Shown: positions 44,560-57,782, numbered from the stretch's first letter. The stretch: DNA of 64,000 bases from Styela clava (GCF_964204865.1 NC_135263.1:15049426-15113425); one strand, 5' to 3'. Program-made: numbers and translations. Notes: a model not told the origin generated them from the sequence alone.

Positions 44560-47500
44560 ATGATTCCTGTGTCCATACGACCGCAAACTACTCAAGAACA
44601 TATAAAAACTCTATCCCACTCACTGCCGGACTACGAGAGTCAGCAAGCGCCGAGAAACTGCAACTCTGCTAGCTCGTACCAATCAAACAGATCAACGTAC
44701 ATCGAAAGACAAACCTCTTTTGAATTTCTCGATAAGGTCAGTTAAAATACGGTTCATTTGTAAAGAGTTTTAAAATTATATCAGTAAATATTTGATGGTT
44801 CGTGAGAAGAAATCAACAATCTGAGTAGATTGTACAACTAGTTAAAAATACCGAAATTTAATTCTTCATTTGGAATTTCATGAGAAAATATAGAGGGTTG
44901 GATAAAATAATGTTTCATCTGGTAAATGGTAACTATACTTGCCAGCAACATTCATAATCTGATTCATTGTGTTGTCACAATTCACGCGCATTTATAAGAA
45001 AACAATGCTTGTCACGAATGGGAATAAGTTTGAATGTACCAAACAAGCGTAAACAACAAAACAATGTAAAACCTCTCTCTTGTCTATCAACAATCTGGGA
45101 ATTGAAAGTGGTTGTAGCACCGTTAGCCAAATCACTCAAGAATTGTGCGAGGCTAATACTTCCATACCTTTGAAAATATGATATTCTGCTAACTTTATTC
45201 TGCAATTGTATATACAGAGTGGGCCAAAACATTCAGAATGTAAAAAATGGTAACATTTTTTTGGCCCACCTTGTATATATATTTATTTATTTAAAACATG
45301 TCAAAATGAAATTTTCGTTTCATCCACCTTACAAAATACCATTATGGATTGATGTAAGTTCATTTTAGTAAGAGAAAAAAAGTAAGAAGGCGCATCGAGA
45401 TTACAGGACTAAATCTTATTTCAGGCCCGTTTTATCGCTCGAGAGAATACTTCTAGCTGGCGAAGCAGAAAGTTTAAGCCTCGACAACAAGAAGAAGAGA
45501 TTAATATTTGGACTCTAAAACCCCCTAATTTTAATCCACAAGCTTTCAGTGTGAAACCCCCTGAGAGAAATTCGAGAGAAGCGATCAGACCCGAGAAATA
45601 CGAAAATGAATCAAGCAGGAAATATGCAAAGTTGGTAGTACCAGCAGCCGAAAGGTATTTTTAAACGCTACGCGATCAACCCTCTGCTATAAAATTGTTT
45701 TTCGTGTGCTGCACACGAAGTGTACACGCGGTCCAATTTCGAAGTTAAAGTTTGAATCAGTACTTGAATATGAAAGATTGCTGATAATTTCAAATTTAAA
45801 AAAAAATATTCTGAGGCGTACGAGATCGATATTTCATCCAAAATTTGGTGCTCCAGAAGTATGCGCACCTAGATGTCGCACAACCGGAATCCTAACCGGT
45901 ACACACATACTATGTTCAGGTTGTGCGCCATCTTGGTGCGCATACTTCTGGAGGTCTCAAAATTATGGTTTGAAATAATATTCGAAGGCTTAATTTCATA
46001 CAATTTCTTATGACAAGAATACTATTTACCCTGAAAATGTTATTATCGATCATATATGTATTTTTTCAAAGGAAAAAAGACTTTAAACGAGAAATGGAAC
46101 TTGCAGATTTAGTCAGGCAAGCTTCATCAATTAATCTACCAAAAACAAAATTTGAACGACGGCCTAATTTTGCTGTGTATTTCCACATTCTTGATCCAAG
46201 TGAAGCAAAGGCTCAATTTGTAAAAGATGGAATGTACAAACCGCCGCAGTACGAAATGCCAAAACCACACGATTTTAGACAAGTAAGCATGATTAAAACT
46301 GCTTAGATTTGCTTCAATATATCAATAATGATTATATTTCAGCGAATTAAACAGTAGCCAATATACAGTCCAGCCTATAGCTACAAACCGGGTTACGGTA
46401 TTTTGTCACTTGGTGAACAACCACAAAACATAGATCCAAAATGTCCCCAAACGATTTGAAATAAATGCCAAAACTGCTGGAATTGTGTTAGGCTACCTGA
46501 TTTCGTGATTAAATTGCTTATACCACTTATTGTTTTCTTCCATGCATTATAAGCCTAAGAACAGAGGTAGTTATTGTTTTCTTTTATGCAGTATCCTCCA
46601 CTGAAATCACTCGGACTGCCACAATTTATGACATCATATGACCGAGATCCAATGGGAATCAATTTCAAGTCTAAACATCTGAGAACGAGTTCGTAAAAAT
46701 TTAATATGTCGAATATGATATAAATTTTGTAATCATTCAAATGAGGAAAAAGTGAATTGCGAAAGCGACTGTAAAAAAAATTGTTTATCACAATATTTAC
46801 ATTTATCACCATAACTTGCAGCGAATTAACTTGGCAATACGGAAATTATTTTTGATACTTTTTATTCAATTTAAAATTTCTATAATCTTTCCTCTTTAAA
46901 CGTAGTGGAGAAATATTAACATTCATTTATCTTTCGTAGTAATCGGACCGACACTTCAAGTTGTAACACGTGACGTGGAATCCGGTAGTCGGATAACTCA
47001 TGAACGTGAAGAAACTCCGCAGTGGGATAGGGAACTTATTCTACCTAAAGCACCATTCCCAAACAAAATGCATGCATTTTCAGTAAGTAAACTGTACAAA
47101 TATTTGATGAAAACGTTGAAAGCATAGTAAGTTGCCCTGAGAAATTACAGAGATAAACAGAAGATACTCACTGATAATTATCACTTATCAGAACAATACT
47201 TGTTGTTGCATTGGCGCACTAGGCCCAAATATGGTTAAACAACTTCTCATGATTAATTTTCTAAAAAAAATTCCCTAGCGAGTATGGCATCATTGCTTAT
47301 CCGAACATAAATTTTTTTCGTTTTCTAATCAAGGAGAACCCACTGCTCATTTTTGCAACTGTTTACAATAAAATTGAATATTCCTACCTTTACTCTTTCG
47401 TGTAGAAACTAGAAACTATTAACTTGTGATTAATAGCATTTTTTAACGATACAAAACCTATTTGCAGCGCCACCGTCGAATGGACCGATCAGCCAGGAGC

Positions 47501-47665
47501 GCATTTTTGGAAAGAGCTGAAGTAGCCATGAGCAAACGAGCCCAGGAAATAACATTACTTCGTCAAGCTTCAAAACGAAAAACACAGAGTGCAATGCTTG
47601 AAGACCATTCATTTCCGGCGTTATCTGATATGAGCAGCAAATGCGCGACCGTCAGCGCCGCTTAG
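44560..47665 (+). CDS. Unrecognised multi-exon protein-coding gene
   Basis: Proposed exons: 44560-44736 (ATG to GATAAG-GTCAGT, phase 0), 45425-45654 (after TTATTTCAG, ends AAAG-GTATTT, phase 2), 46072-46282 (after TTTTTTCAAAG, ends CAA-GTAAGC, phase 0), 46592-46692 (after TTTTATGCAG, ends TC-GTAAAA, phase 2), then an exon ending 47082 at TCA-GTAAGT, and 47468-47665 (after CTATTTGCAG, ends TAG). The penultimate exon start is unsettled: acceptor TTTCGTAG at 46939 gives phase 1, whereas GGAG at 46910 fits phase 2. The product is soluble, basic, Arg- and Pro-rich (KPPNFNPQAF; KPPQYEMPKP; DRDPMGINFKSKHL; TPQWDRELILPKAP; AFLERAEVAM). Short repeated Pro motifs and lack of a globular core recall ciliary microtubule-associated proteins, but this is only an impression. 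Confidence 0.6.
45215..45273. mobile_element. 59-bp palindromic miniature element
   Basis: CAGAGTGGGCCAAAAC at the left is the inverse of TTTTTTGGCCCACCTTG at the right, flanked by TA on both sides (45213-45214 and 45274-45275). It lies in intron 1 of the + strand gene. Its ends resemble those of the element at 23193. Confidence 0.65.
45847..45957. mobile_element. Miniature element of the GGTGCTCC family, copy A
   Basis: The left end GGTGCTCCAGAAGTATGCGC is inverted at the right (GCGCATACTTCTGGAGGTCT). Internal AGATGTCGCACAACCGGAAT is mirrored by a diverged inverse. Flanks CAAAATTT (45839-45846) and CAAAATTA (45958-45965) form an 8-bp duplication with one mismatch. It lies in intron 2 of the + strand gene. 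It is related to 62202-62437. Confidence 0.78.
46358..46459 (+). CDS. Candidate alternative terminal exon
   Basis: After an AG at 46356-46357 there is a phase-0 open frame of 33 codons ending TGA (..SYKPGYGILSLGEQPQ..KCPQTI). It would join the exon ending at 46282 in phase. AATAAA follows at once (46460-46465). The codon choice and Pro/Tyr-rich sequence match the rest of the gene, so an early-polyadenylated isoform is plausible. A nearer AG at 46341-46342 is in the same frame but meets a TAG after four codons. Confidence 0.35.
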   Translation, partial: PIYSPAYSYKPGYGILSLGEQPQNIDPKCPQTI

Positions 47666-49769
47666 TATGCAATATACAGAATTTATCCAATTTGCATATA
47701 TCTGCCATAATCTACACATTCGCATAATACAACTGGCGACCTGCACCCGACTTCGTCAGTATAATATTTATAAACGATTTTATTACAATTTAAATGCTTT
47801 AAATGCTGTGACGATTGAAAATGTATACCCTTCTGGGTTTCGTTTCAAATGTATAAAAGTGCCATGATTTCCGACACCAGCATCGTACATAACATATAAA
47901 CAATATGCGTATACATTTGAGCAAGCTCAAAATATATCACCTGCCTAAATCGCTTCATATTTTTGGATAGAGCGTCTACGCTAGTGGTGTTTCAACCTGT
48001 ACATTCCAGGGGTTCCATAAATTAAAACTTGTTACACTTCAATTATGATTTTGTTTTGTAGTTTATACAATTCTTCTTACAGCCTGACGGGTAAGGAGAG
48101 AGATTTGTGATAAAACGTAAACGAGACCGAAGACTTATCCGTCGAAAGTTAGGGGATCCATCAAAAAAGCGCTCTTACTCAATAGTGACACCTTGTGTCC
48201 CATCAATAATTAATTTATAACTCGCTAATTATACCACATGATTCATCCAAAATCAATAGGCCTCTGGTCCGACATATGATGAATGCACATGCAAAATCTG
48301 GAGCAGATTCAATCTCGCTTTCGTGAGATATCGCGTGCATCTAACAGACAGACAGATACCTATCAACATACTTACCGATTAAAATCGATAAGTAATAACA
48401 CAATTATGCCATTTACACAATGGTTCCTCGAGCCTCTGGAATGTTTGAGGTTCAGCTCCATCAAAAAGGTTGAAAGAAAACCAATGGTCTACGACCTACG
48501 CTTTCAACTCTCTCGCTATTCCCATACTGCTGCCGGGCCGATGACATACTTTTCGTATCTGCCAGCCATTCTCCAATATGGCAGGTGAACCAAGAACGTC
48601 ATTTGAAATTGACGAAGTGCATATCTAACTCCATCAATTTTAGGGTATTTTGTGTTTTTATATCAACGTTCTTTATCAAGTTAAGTGTATTAAAAGAGTG
48701 AATACCTGTCACACTTGTCTATCATTTGTATCGATGGTGAGCCACGTGAGAAACTAATCGACCAAAACACAGCATTTTCGTTCGTTGCACTACTCCATCT
48801 CGCGTGAATTTTAGAATTGCTCGCAAAGGAGTTAATAGCAGTCAGCACTGAAAACTTTCGACACTCAAATCTTTAAATACATTTGATCAAATGCCATGCT
48901 TACCTATGAATGTATGATTGCCGAGAGTATTTTACACTTTTTGATCATTTTAGGAAGCGCCTTTCCATTTTTGAAAATACCTCGTCAGGAAATTATGAAC
49001 CAAAAAATTCACCGATCATAATACTGTATTTGATTACATTACAATTTGATAAGTTAAAATAATAAATCAGTAAATTGCACCATAAGCTGCACGTTGGCAA
49101 ATAACGCTCACAAATTAAAAAGTTTATAATTTCAATTATGAAAACAAAGGAAAATTTTCATTCCAGCGTGACGAAGATTAGAAATTTTGAGTTTAAAATA
49201 GTTGTTATTACTGAAAACGATACTATTTTAACAAAAATACGGTATCCTCAAAAAGAAAATGTGGAAGAAGGTAGATTAATATTTCAATTATATATTACAA
49301 AAATTACTTCCATCAGAATTCAAAAAAATTTTGTGACTGTTTTTGCCATATTTTTTCATTTTAATATTTCAAAATCGTACTTATGTTTCCTTTCCGTAGC
49401 GCATTTTTGTCGAAAAAATTTGGCACACATTTGATATGAACCACTGTACGAATTTCTTGAAAAAATGATATTGCATATAATAAGTTGTATAGGAATCTAT
49501 CAGGGTAGGTTAATGAGAATCAATCTGGCAGAATGAAAAATTGATTTCATCAAACAAAAATTTCCACTATTATTATTTCTAAAATAAATGTAAGCAAGAA
49601 TAATTGCACATAACACCATGCGAAACGAAAATTAATGTTTCAGCATCTCCTAAAAGATAAATAATATGTATGTAGATATAGATAAAATGCATATATCACC
49701 AGAGTATATAAAATTATGACTGCATTAAAATCTGAAATGATTCTCTCATAATATGAAATGGCATTCATT
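47666..49769. other. Intergenic, non-coding
   Basis: About 2.1 kb between the convergent + strand gene and the aldo-keto reductase. No splice-supported exon, RNA gene or inverted-repeat element was seen. Confidence 0.45.
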
Positions 49770-52700
49770 TTATGCATACTCAAAATCTTGTGATCCACCT
49801 TCGCTTGCTTTTTTCAATTTTTTCCAATAAGATTCAACTTCAACACCTTCCCATGACTTACTCTCTAATGGATCAAAAAATCTGAAAAAAATGATGAGAA
49901 TGGAGTTTATAATAAACAACATAAATTAAGTTGTTAAATCAGTGAACAATAGAAAAAAAGAACTAAATACTCTTGCCAACATGGAAAGTTGGATTGTGTT
50001 ATCATAGGATAGGACTATCCATTTTATCCCGGGTGATAGAAAAGTTGATAAGGCGGCTAACTCGTACAACGAACAATGGCCTTCCATCTGGTTACCAGTT
50101 CATTATTGGTATGGGAACAGATAACCAATTAAATGTTCCAGGTGCATGGACTTGATGGTGGAGGAAGTCTTAACCGATCAGCGGTCACATAAGCACCCCT
50201 GGGACAGTGGGGACTGGAGTAATCTTCTGTCACATAAATACCCCCCAGTCGCAGAATTTGAATCTGCAAACTTGTGCAGGGTAATCAGAGATGCAATGGG
50301 AAATGTATTTATAATACTTCGCATGATGTGGAAACCAAAAAGCAAATTAGTTAGGTTTTCTGTAAGAATGGTCAGAATTATACTTCCAACTACATGAAGT
50401 AGTACCAATCTACATATACCAACCAACCTTTCAACAACTTCACCCATCAACTGTTTCTCTTCATCAGTGATTCCATTTTCAACAACATCTAGATTTGCTT
50501 CAAGCTTGGCGAGTCTAAAAAGGGTCAGCAATAATAGTTAACAAAAAAAATAGCCAAAGATTTTTTAGAGCAAAACATATGATACTAGTTAATATGAGCT
50601 GTGAAGCCAAATATTTTCATTGGAGTTGTAATTTCGAACTCCCCACAGCTGGAAGCCAGAAGGAGAATTACAGGTTTTGAGTAATGATGTTACAAATCAA
50701 AAGTTTCCACTGGGACTCGAAGTTCCTAACAGTATATCCAATAAGGATCTTGTTGCGCCATATTTTCACTAGGCTTGATATACCGATAGAAAAGAAAACA
50801 ATAAAACAGCCTACTTTGATGTACTATACAGTGTAGATGCAATCTTTGGTTGACTGATACTGAAGTAAAGAGCAAGCCTCGATATGTTGCTTCCTCTTTC
50901 CTATAAAAAATCAGTGTAGAAAATTTACCATATTTATATCATGGAGGAGTTATGTCTAGAAGTCCTAATCAGATGATAAAGCACAACCTCTTGTCAAATC
51001 TTAGATGGGTAAAAATAAGCTAACCAATTAATTGACTATGAAGCAGGGATGGCCAATACCGAATAGTTCACTATTTCGAATACATTCGAAATTATTTCTT
51101 TCGAATACTTCGAAAATGAAATCCACTAATTGAAGCTTATTTAAATGTATGTAGGAATTTCCATACAATAAGCAATGGAATAACTGCTATCTACAAGTTA
51201 CAACCTAGCTATATTACCAGGCATGTCATATTTGCAGATTATTGCAGTATATATTTTATATACCATGAGTCATGTTAACAGAATTAAATTAATACGGCAA
51301 TAGTGGTATCGATGATGGATTTGAATATTTGCGCAACACAAAATCATCCTAGTAAAACACCCATACTTTTAAATACCAACCATTATCCAAATTATTTGCC
51401 AAAAAGCGGGATAAATTATGAGTTATTTTTCCGACTTGTGACAATTTTTTTCGTGAGTACAAAAATACGAATCAAAAATTAATTATATTCGGGAACTTTA
51501 CCACACATTCTAAGTCCGAAGATCGCCGTTGTATGTTTGAGTAATAATACTTTTATTATTTTATAAATATGAAAATAGGAATCAAAAACTATTTATAATC
51601 GGGTAGTTTACCACAAATTCTAAGTCCACAGATCGCCGTTGTATTTTGTAGATACGAAAATAGGAATCAAAAATTAATATTAATCACGAGTTTGCCACAC
51701 AATTTATGTCCACAGATTGCCGTGATATTGTGCCGAATATATTTAGTTTTTGATTCTTATTTTCGTACTCACGAAAAATTGTCACAAGTCAGAAAAAGAA
51801 TTTATACTTTATCCCGCTCTTGGGAACTAATTTGGATAATGGTTGCCATTGGTTTGTATTTAAAAGTATGGACTTTTTACTAGGATGATTTTGTGCTGCG
51901 CAAAATATTCGAATCCATGACCGATACCACTATTTAAAATGCCTTACCATGTTAATTTAATTCTATTATCATAACTCAAATGTTGGTAACTCGGGCAGTT
52001 TACCACACATTTCAAGGTCACAGATCGCCGTTGCATTTTAGAATTATAATAGTTTTATTATTTTGTAAATACGAATCCGAAATTAATTATAATTGGGCAG
52101 TTTACCACGTATTTCATGTCCACAAATACCCGTGGTATTTGGTATCGATACTTTCATTATTTTATCAATATAAAAATAGGAATCAATATTTAATAAAATC
52201 GGTCAGTTTACCCCACATTTTATGTCCACAGATTGTCGATACAACCATGAGTTAGGGCATGACATTTTAAAAGCTGGTACCAGTCATGGATTGCATTATT
52301 TTGCGCAACAAAAAATCATCCTGGTAAAGGATCGATACTTTTAACTATCGTTGTCAGAATTATTTGCCAGAAATTATTTTCTAATAAATCGACTTGTTTT
52401 TCCAACTTGTGACAATTTATTTGACATCGTAACAATGACGGCTATAAATACCGTATTTCCCGGCTAATAAGTCCACATGGCAAATAGGACGATGTCTATT
52501 TTTAGCACTCAAAAAAGGGGGTTTTCCGTATAGGCCTCCAATAAGACGGGTAGAAAAATTGTGTCCCTGTTGTTCAGTTATGCTGATATGGGCTAATAAT
52601 TTTATATGTTTAGAACCAGATCATGTTAGTTTGGTAGAATCATACTCACAGAATTAACTATTTTAAACAATTGAGTGGTAATTTTAAGTTGTAAAGCGGT

Positions 52701-55700
52701 AACCATTTTGGACAACCTATTAACCCGAATGTTGAAATAATTTTGGAAGTAAAACAGTGTACGTCCACGGGTTATTTGACAGCTGTGTTTTCCTGTCCCT
52801 GTCGTGTTTTGCTGAATCGGCAAAACGAAAGGGTCACAAATCACTTTATCTCGGTGGTCGTGTTTCTCTTTAAAGTAACGATAACCGGCCTGCGATTAAA
52901 TATCATGATTGGCAGACCCTAAGACCCAAATATAAGATTACACAAATCATGCTTGAGAAGACTCATGAAAATAATAAGCAGGCCACATAGAAATAAAATA
53001 ATTTCGACGTCAATTTTTCGACCTAATGGAAATGAATTTGTAAATTAAAAGCCTCGTAGACGAATGTCGGCAATGTCCACCCACGCAAACGTGCAAATGT
53101 GCAAACACTATGCGACGTACGGTCGGTCGCACAGAATATAAACAATCAAAGTGCCGATTCTATTTCATCGTCATTACAATACGTGAGACAGCGTAAAAAG
53201 TCGTTTGAAGATTCCCGTAAAACGAAACACCACGTTTACGGCGAAAAGTGGCTACTATTCGGAATTATTCGAAAATCAGCCGAAAAGGTATTCGAATACA
53301 TTCGAATATTCGATTCGTTTTGGACAACCCTGCTATGAAGCATAAAGATATAGAAGGTGGGGATGGGTTAGTTAAACTGACCAGAAGTTCTGTGAAGGAG
53401 AGGAGATTTGATAACATCATTCACAAGATTATGATGCAATGACAACCGTATAGTCATGCGAGTAACCCTAATGTTATATTGTTTACCAAGGAAAAATGTT
53501 AAAAAAACACTCAATGCCCTGATTGAGTCGAGCTACAGAATATTGTTTTAATTTTAAGAAAATATAATGTATAAAGTAGTTTTATGGAATCCATAGTGAC
53601 AAATCGCACCTGACAATATACAGCAGCATTTTTACATGCTTCCCTTATTTTTACTCCAGCAGGATGCCATTTAGCTGGGCCTCGATCTGTTAATAACCCC
53701 ATAGATAATCCAGATGCATTTATCACACCAATTCCCTGGCTCTGTTATAGGAAAATAAATTGAAACAGAATTTATCATAATTGTCAGTGTACGCAATGAT
53801 AGAAGAGTAAAATGTTGAAATCGTGGACTAAGAACCTCCATTCATAGTGAAAGTTATCACGCCTGCTTAGTGGAACTCCTTTTCGTTATTTTTTATTTGA
53901 GAGTTTGTTAAGCAAGATGTTAAGTATATAGAGAACTGATGAGTGCTGGAAAACCACTTACCAGATATGTTCGTTTTACCGCCCGATCTTGATTAAGGGC
54001 CCGTTTGAATAGCTGCCCGTGTGAACAGAACATAAAAATAAATAAGGGCCGGTGCTCGAATACCCGCCCGATGTAAAAGCTGATTTTTCAGTGGTAGAGA
54101 ACAATAGGAAAAAAGGACGCTTTTGTCAAATCGCTGTTGAATTTTAAGCGCTGGTAGATAACACTCACGCCTTAGGCGTCCAAAAGTCAAAATTTTCGTT
54201 ATTTTCGTTTAAATCAGTACTTGAGAACTGGAAATGACAATATATTTTGTGTATAATTTTACTTTGAAAATAACCAGCGCCCGTGCTTGAATAAGGACCG
54301 GTTAGTGAGTTTGGTTAAAAAAATATGGGCCCGGGCTACAAAACGAGCAAATACGGTATGTTATATCCTTGTCGAGTGCTGGAAAAACCACTTATGTTAT
54401 ATCCTTGTCTTTAAGTATCTGTACTCATTGCTGATTATTTTTGTGTTTATGTGAGCTCACGTTGAGAAAACATTCAATTACTCTACAATCGAGGAAGACA
54501 TACAATAAATAAAAGGAAAAATAAGAGTATAGAAAAATAATTAACTGTGATCTTCATTAAAGGCAACTCAAAATTGCTAATTGGACAATCTATATGGATG
54601 CATTGAATCTTGTTTGAGGACTTAAACAGAGAAATATAGCATGGCCTATCTTTTGAAAGCTGAAAACTAGCTTTTGTAGCAACAAATTTCTGAGCCAAAC
54701 AGTTCAATCACCTCAAAAAACTCCATATGATCTTGTAACGAATTATCATTCATTGATCCATGACAATAACTGAGAATTGAGTCGATTTTCACTTTAGACT
54801 TTTGAATGAGAGATCTGATGAAAAAAAAAATATATGAACACATACCGTAAGAAGAAATCTTAAAATACGCTGCCAAGTTCTTAATTTTACCACGAACATA
54901 CTTTAATATATCAATAGGATAAGCAGTGATGCCAATATATCGAGCTTTTCCTTGCTCTTTCACCTTTTGTAATGCTGGTAAGGTTTCGTTCACAATGATT
55001 TCCAGATTTGGTGCAAATTCAAAGTCATGAACCTGCAACAAAATGATCACTTCTGTCATAGTTAAGAGCAGATCTACACAAAATGGGTTATTTGACAAAC
55101 AACAAAGATTATGAATTAATAATAAATTTGAGTGCTGCTGTCCAGAAACATAACTTGGAATGGAACTATAATTTGATAGTTGAAAATTCTATACTTGTAT
55201 AACTTGACAAGTATGGATGTTTAGAAACTAGTCATGCTTAATAAAATATTATAGATAGGAATAACAGTAGTTCATTTTTTGAATTCACAAAAACAAATTA
55301 AACGCTGTGATAAAAATAAAGTTTGCAAAAGCATAGAAATAGTGTGCTCTCTACTAGAAATCCGTTGCCCAAGGTACTGATCAAATAGCAAGTGACTTAT
55401 AATAAGAAAATGAACAACTAGTAAAAAACAAATGAAGTTTTACCAATAATATGAATGTCTATATGAGGTGATAAATAGACTTCTTGTGTTTCTATTCATT
55501 GCTCTGATGAACTGTTCTATAATATATTTAAAGTTGGTGTTAAAGTTAAACTGGTAACCGGACGAGAGATCGTGGTTCGGCATATCATTAAACCGTCTTA
55601 TCGTCGTTCCTTTCCCCCGGGATAAATATGTAAATCCTTATTATAATTTGAAATTTTACCTGTATGACATCAATATAATCTATATTCATTCTTTTGAGGC

Positions 55701-57504
55701 TTTCGTCAACAGACTTGATCGTTCGTTCATACGAAAAATCAAACATTCCAGAAATATCTTTCTCATATCTTCCAACCTTCGTATTGATGTAATACAAAGA
55801 TCTGTCCAACTGTGGCAATATCTAAAAAAAGTTGAATTTAAAAACAAGTATTAACCACCTGAGACATACAGGATGGTATGTACCAGTACCACCACGAAAA
55901 CTGAAGTAAGACTTCCGTGTGTTCTTTGCTTATGTTTTGTGTATGTTTTTCGGGGAAATCAAAATAAACTTATACATTTCTATCCAATTAAAGAGTCCAG
56001 CTGCACACTAACACAAATGTATTTCTGCAACGTTTCGTCCGATCAGAGTCAGATAAGCAGTTCACAACAATGGCAAAAAATAAATTTAATAAATAAATTT
56101 GAAATCTCAAATCAATTATGATGTAACAATGCATAAACATTTAATTTGTATTTAATCATAGAAGTAATGATGGAAAAATTAGAACCACAAATATCAGTAA
56201 GGCTCAGTTCAGATATGATTCAAAAAATTATTGCATTCACGAAAATGATGGGTAACTAAAGGTAATTAAAATTAAGATTATGGGCACCTAGAGAACAAAA
56301 AGGAAGTCAAACCAACATTTAAACGTCAAGCAATGCTTAGTTTGTTAAGGACCAATTTTAAATTAAAATATGATAAAGGTTATTACTGAATTTTGATCTT
56401 AAATAGCGTTGAAATATAATAATAATTCATAATAATAAATGAATGATTATTGAATTAATTTTGACGACTTTGCACTTTGTTGTGCTGCTGTCCTAGTTGT
56501 ATATTGGAGCTCACCATGACTGCAGTTAAGTCTATGTTACACAAGTTAGACGCCCGAATGATACACGTCTGTATTTTTATATTTCTTTATATATAAAACG
56601 TATATATATTGGTGTGTGTAATATGGGTCAACCGGCACATGTATTTTTTATGTGTTTCAAACCTTATTATAGGTTTTGCCACGCATCCCAATGTTTTGTG
56701 TATGTTATTTGTTTTCATACAAAATAATCTTATACCTATAAAATGCAAGGTACCTTTCCCAGAACTGTTTCAGCTTTACCATGTCCATACCAGGGTGACG
56801 TGTCAATAAGATTAACTCCTCTTTTTAATGCTGTTTTAAGAAGTTCAACACATTCTTGATCGTCTGTCTCACTGTAGACACTTCCAAATGCAGATGCACC
56901 TAAAATTTAATGGCAACTTATAAAATGTGACATGACCTAACTTTCACATTTATTCTGTACTAAAGAATCATATTAATATAATGTTTCAGTGTGAGCAACA
57001 GGTAATCAAATACCTTGATTGAAATTGATATATAGATTTGCATTAGGTGCAAAATAAAATTGTATAGTAAATTATATAGTTGTTGTATTAGGTGTTAGGT
57101 AATCATTTACCTCATCCTGCCATGGTATTCAGTTATCAGTACAGTAATAAGTTTTTTTGATTTTTTTATTCATTTTTTTTCTGCCTGAATTATGAGGTTT
57201 TTATAAATATATATCGGAATTTGTTGAAGGAATAAATGAATAATTAGAAACAGATTTTCTACTCATAGGCCCTACTGTTAATTTGTCAAATTTCTTCCTA
57301 AAAAATTTGAAATCATTGATTGAATTCACTCTGAAGTTACAAGTGTAGCACTAACATGTTCTGAGTTCACAAGGTACCGGTTAGCATATCTAAAAACTGC
57401 GTTTCCATATCGAATACTACCGGTACAAGACAAAACCTATCCAACTTACCTAGTGAATAATTCGATATTTTCATATCAGTATTTCCCAGCTGATTGTAAA
57501 TCAT
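49770..57504 (-). CDS. Aldo-keto reductase, L-galactose dehydrogenase-like
   Basis: Nine exons with matching phases: 57450-57504, 56754-56899, 55660-55821, 54902-55032, 54712-54814, 53610-53741, 50815-50900, 50428-50514 and 49770-49881. They give 337 residues from the ATG at 57504 to TAA at 49770-49772. This is a cytosolic NAD(P)-dependent reductase or dehydrogenase of the aldo-keto reductase fold. The tetrad is visible: Asp51 (LIDTS), Tyr56 (PWYG), Lys82 (NTKVGRY) and His123 (VHDFEF). Family landmarks match plant L-galactose dehydrogenase closely: VNETLPALQKVKEQGKARYI, SILSYCHGSMND, SMGLLTDRGPAKWHPAG, ISRLALYFSI and LEANLDVVENGITDEE. The length is usual for the family (~320-345). In plants the enzyme oxidises L-galactose towards ascorbate; the animal substrate is not known from sequence. 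Intron 6 carries a 2.3-kb hAT element, but all exons and splice sites are intact. Confidence 0.9.
49960..50400 (+). repeat. GC-richer segment in last intron of the reductase, probable dispersed repeat
   Basis: The segment is noticeably richer in GC than the surroundings and contains CACCCCTGGGACAGTGGGGAC and GCAGAATTTGAATCTGCAA, short palindromes in style of SINE-derived DNA. No second copy lies in the window and no tRNA-like structure is secure, so this is tentative. Confidence 0.3.
51044..53332. mobile_element. hAT element, 2.3 kb, non-autonomous, perfect target duplication
   Basis: The left end CAGGGATGGCCAATACCGAA and the right end ..CGTTTTGGACAACCCTG are inverse hAT termini with subterminal TTCGAATACATTCGAA repeats. 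It is flanked by the exact 8-bp duplication CTATGAAG (51036-51043 and 53333-53340). There is no transposase frame. The interior is a set of ~90-115-bp repeats (near 51485, 51597, 51690, 51990, 52085 and 52195) with the core CAGTTTACCACACATT..GTCCACAGATCGCCGT, plus a large inverted repeat of 51295-51490 with 51730-51950. It inserted in the intron between exons 6 and 7 of the reductase. Confidence 0.9.
53963..54374. repeat. Repeat flanked by GAGTGCTGGAAAACCACTTA
   Basis: GAGTGCTGGAAAA(A)CCACTTA occurs at 53941-53962 and 54375-54397. The segment between has CCCGGGCCC/GGGCCCG motifs at both sides and ends ..CAAATACGGTAT, reminiscent of miniature elements with a TACCGTATTTGC end. It lies in an intron of the reductase. 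Confidence 0.4.
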
Positions 57505-57782
57505 TGTTCAATTTTAGACGCAAACGTTTGTGGAATAGGCTACCAGATCTTGTACTTTTTTTTATTGTCGCGATTGTTGTTTTCCGGCTGGCGAAACAGT
57601 AAATCTATCGCTCACTACAGCACTACGCGCAAAATTTTAACCAAATGAAAACACGATCTGCATTTTGCAAAATGCCCAAGGCGATTGACGCGAATTCGTT
57701 CATCGATGTCGGCAATCGCGATTGTTTGCAAATGCCGACCTTGTTGCATTTCATGACACCACAATGAGAATACTGTATGTAT

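Noticed and set aside
46343-46357. Exon start at the TATATTTCAG acceptor in the + strand gene
   Set aside because: It meets TAG after four codons. An AG just downstream gives an open frame, so only that was kept as a candidate.
48283-48588. 101-codon + strand frame
   Set aside because: No family features, and it includes simple CAGACAGACAG sequence.
53400-53500. Candidate missing exon of the reductase on the minus strand
   Set aside because: Its peptide loosely resembled the family block but the phases did not fit. The segment 50815-50900 has correct splice sites, phases and the ISRLALYFS motif.
54712-55098. Continuous 143-codon frame through reductase exons 4 and 5
   Set aside because: The middle part translates intronic sequence including a poly-T tract. 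Splitting it at GTATGT and TTTCATCAG gives a protein that follows the family.
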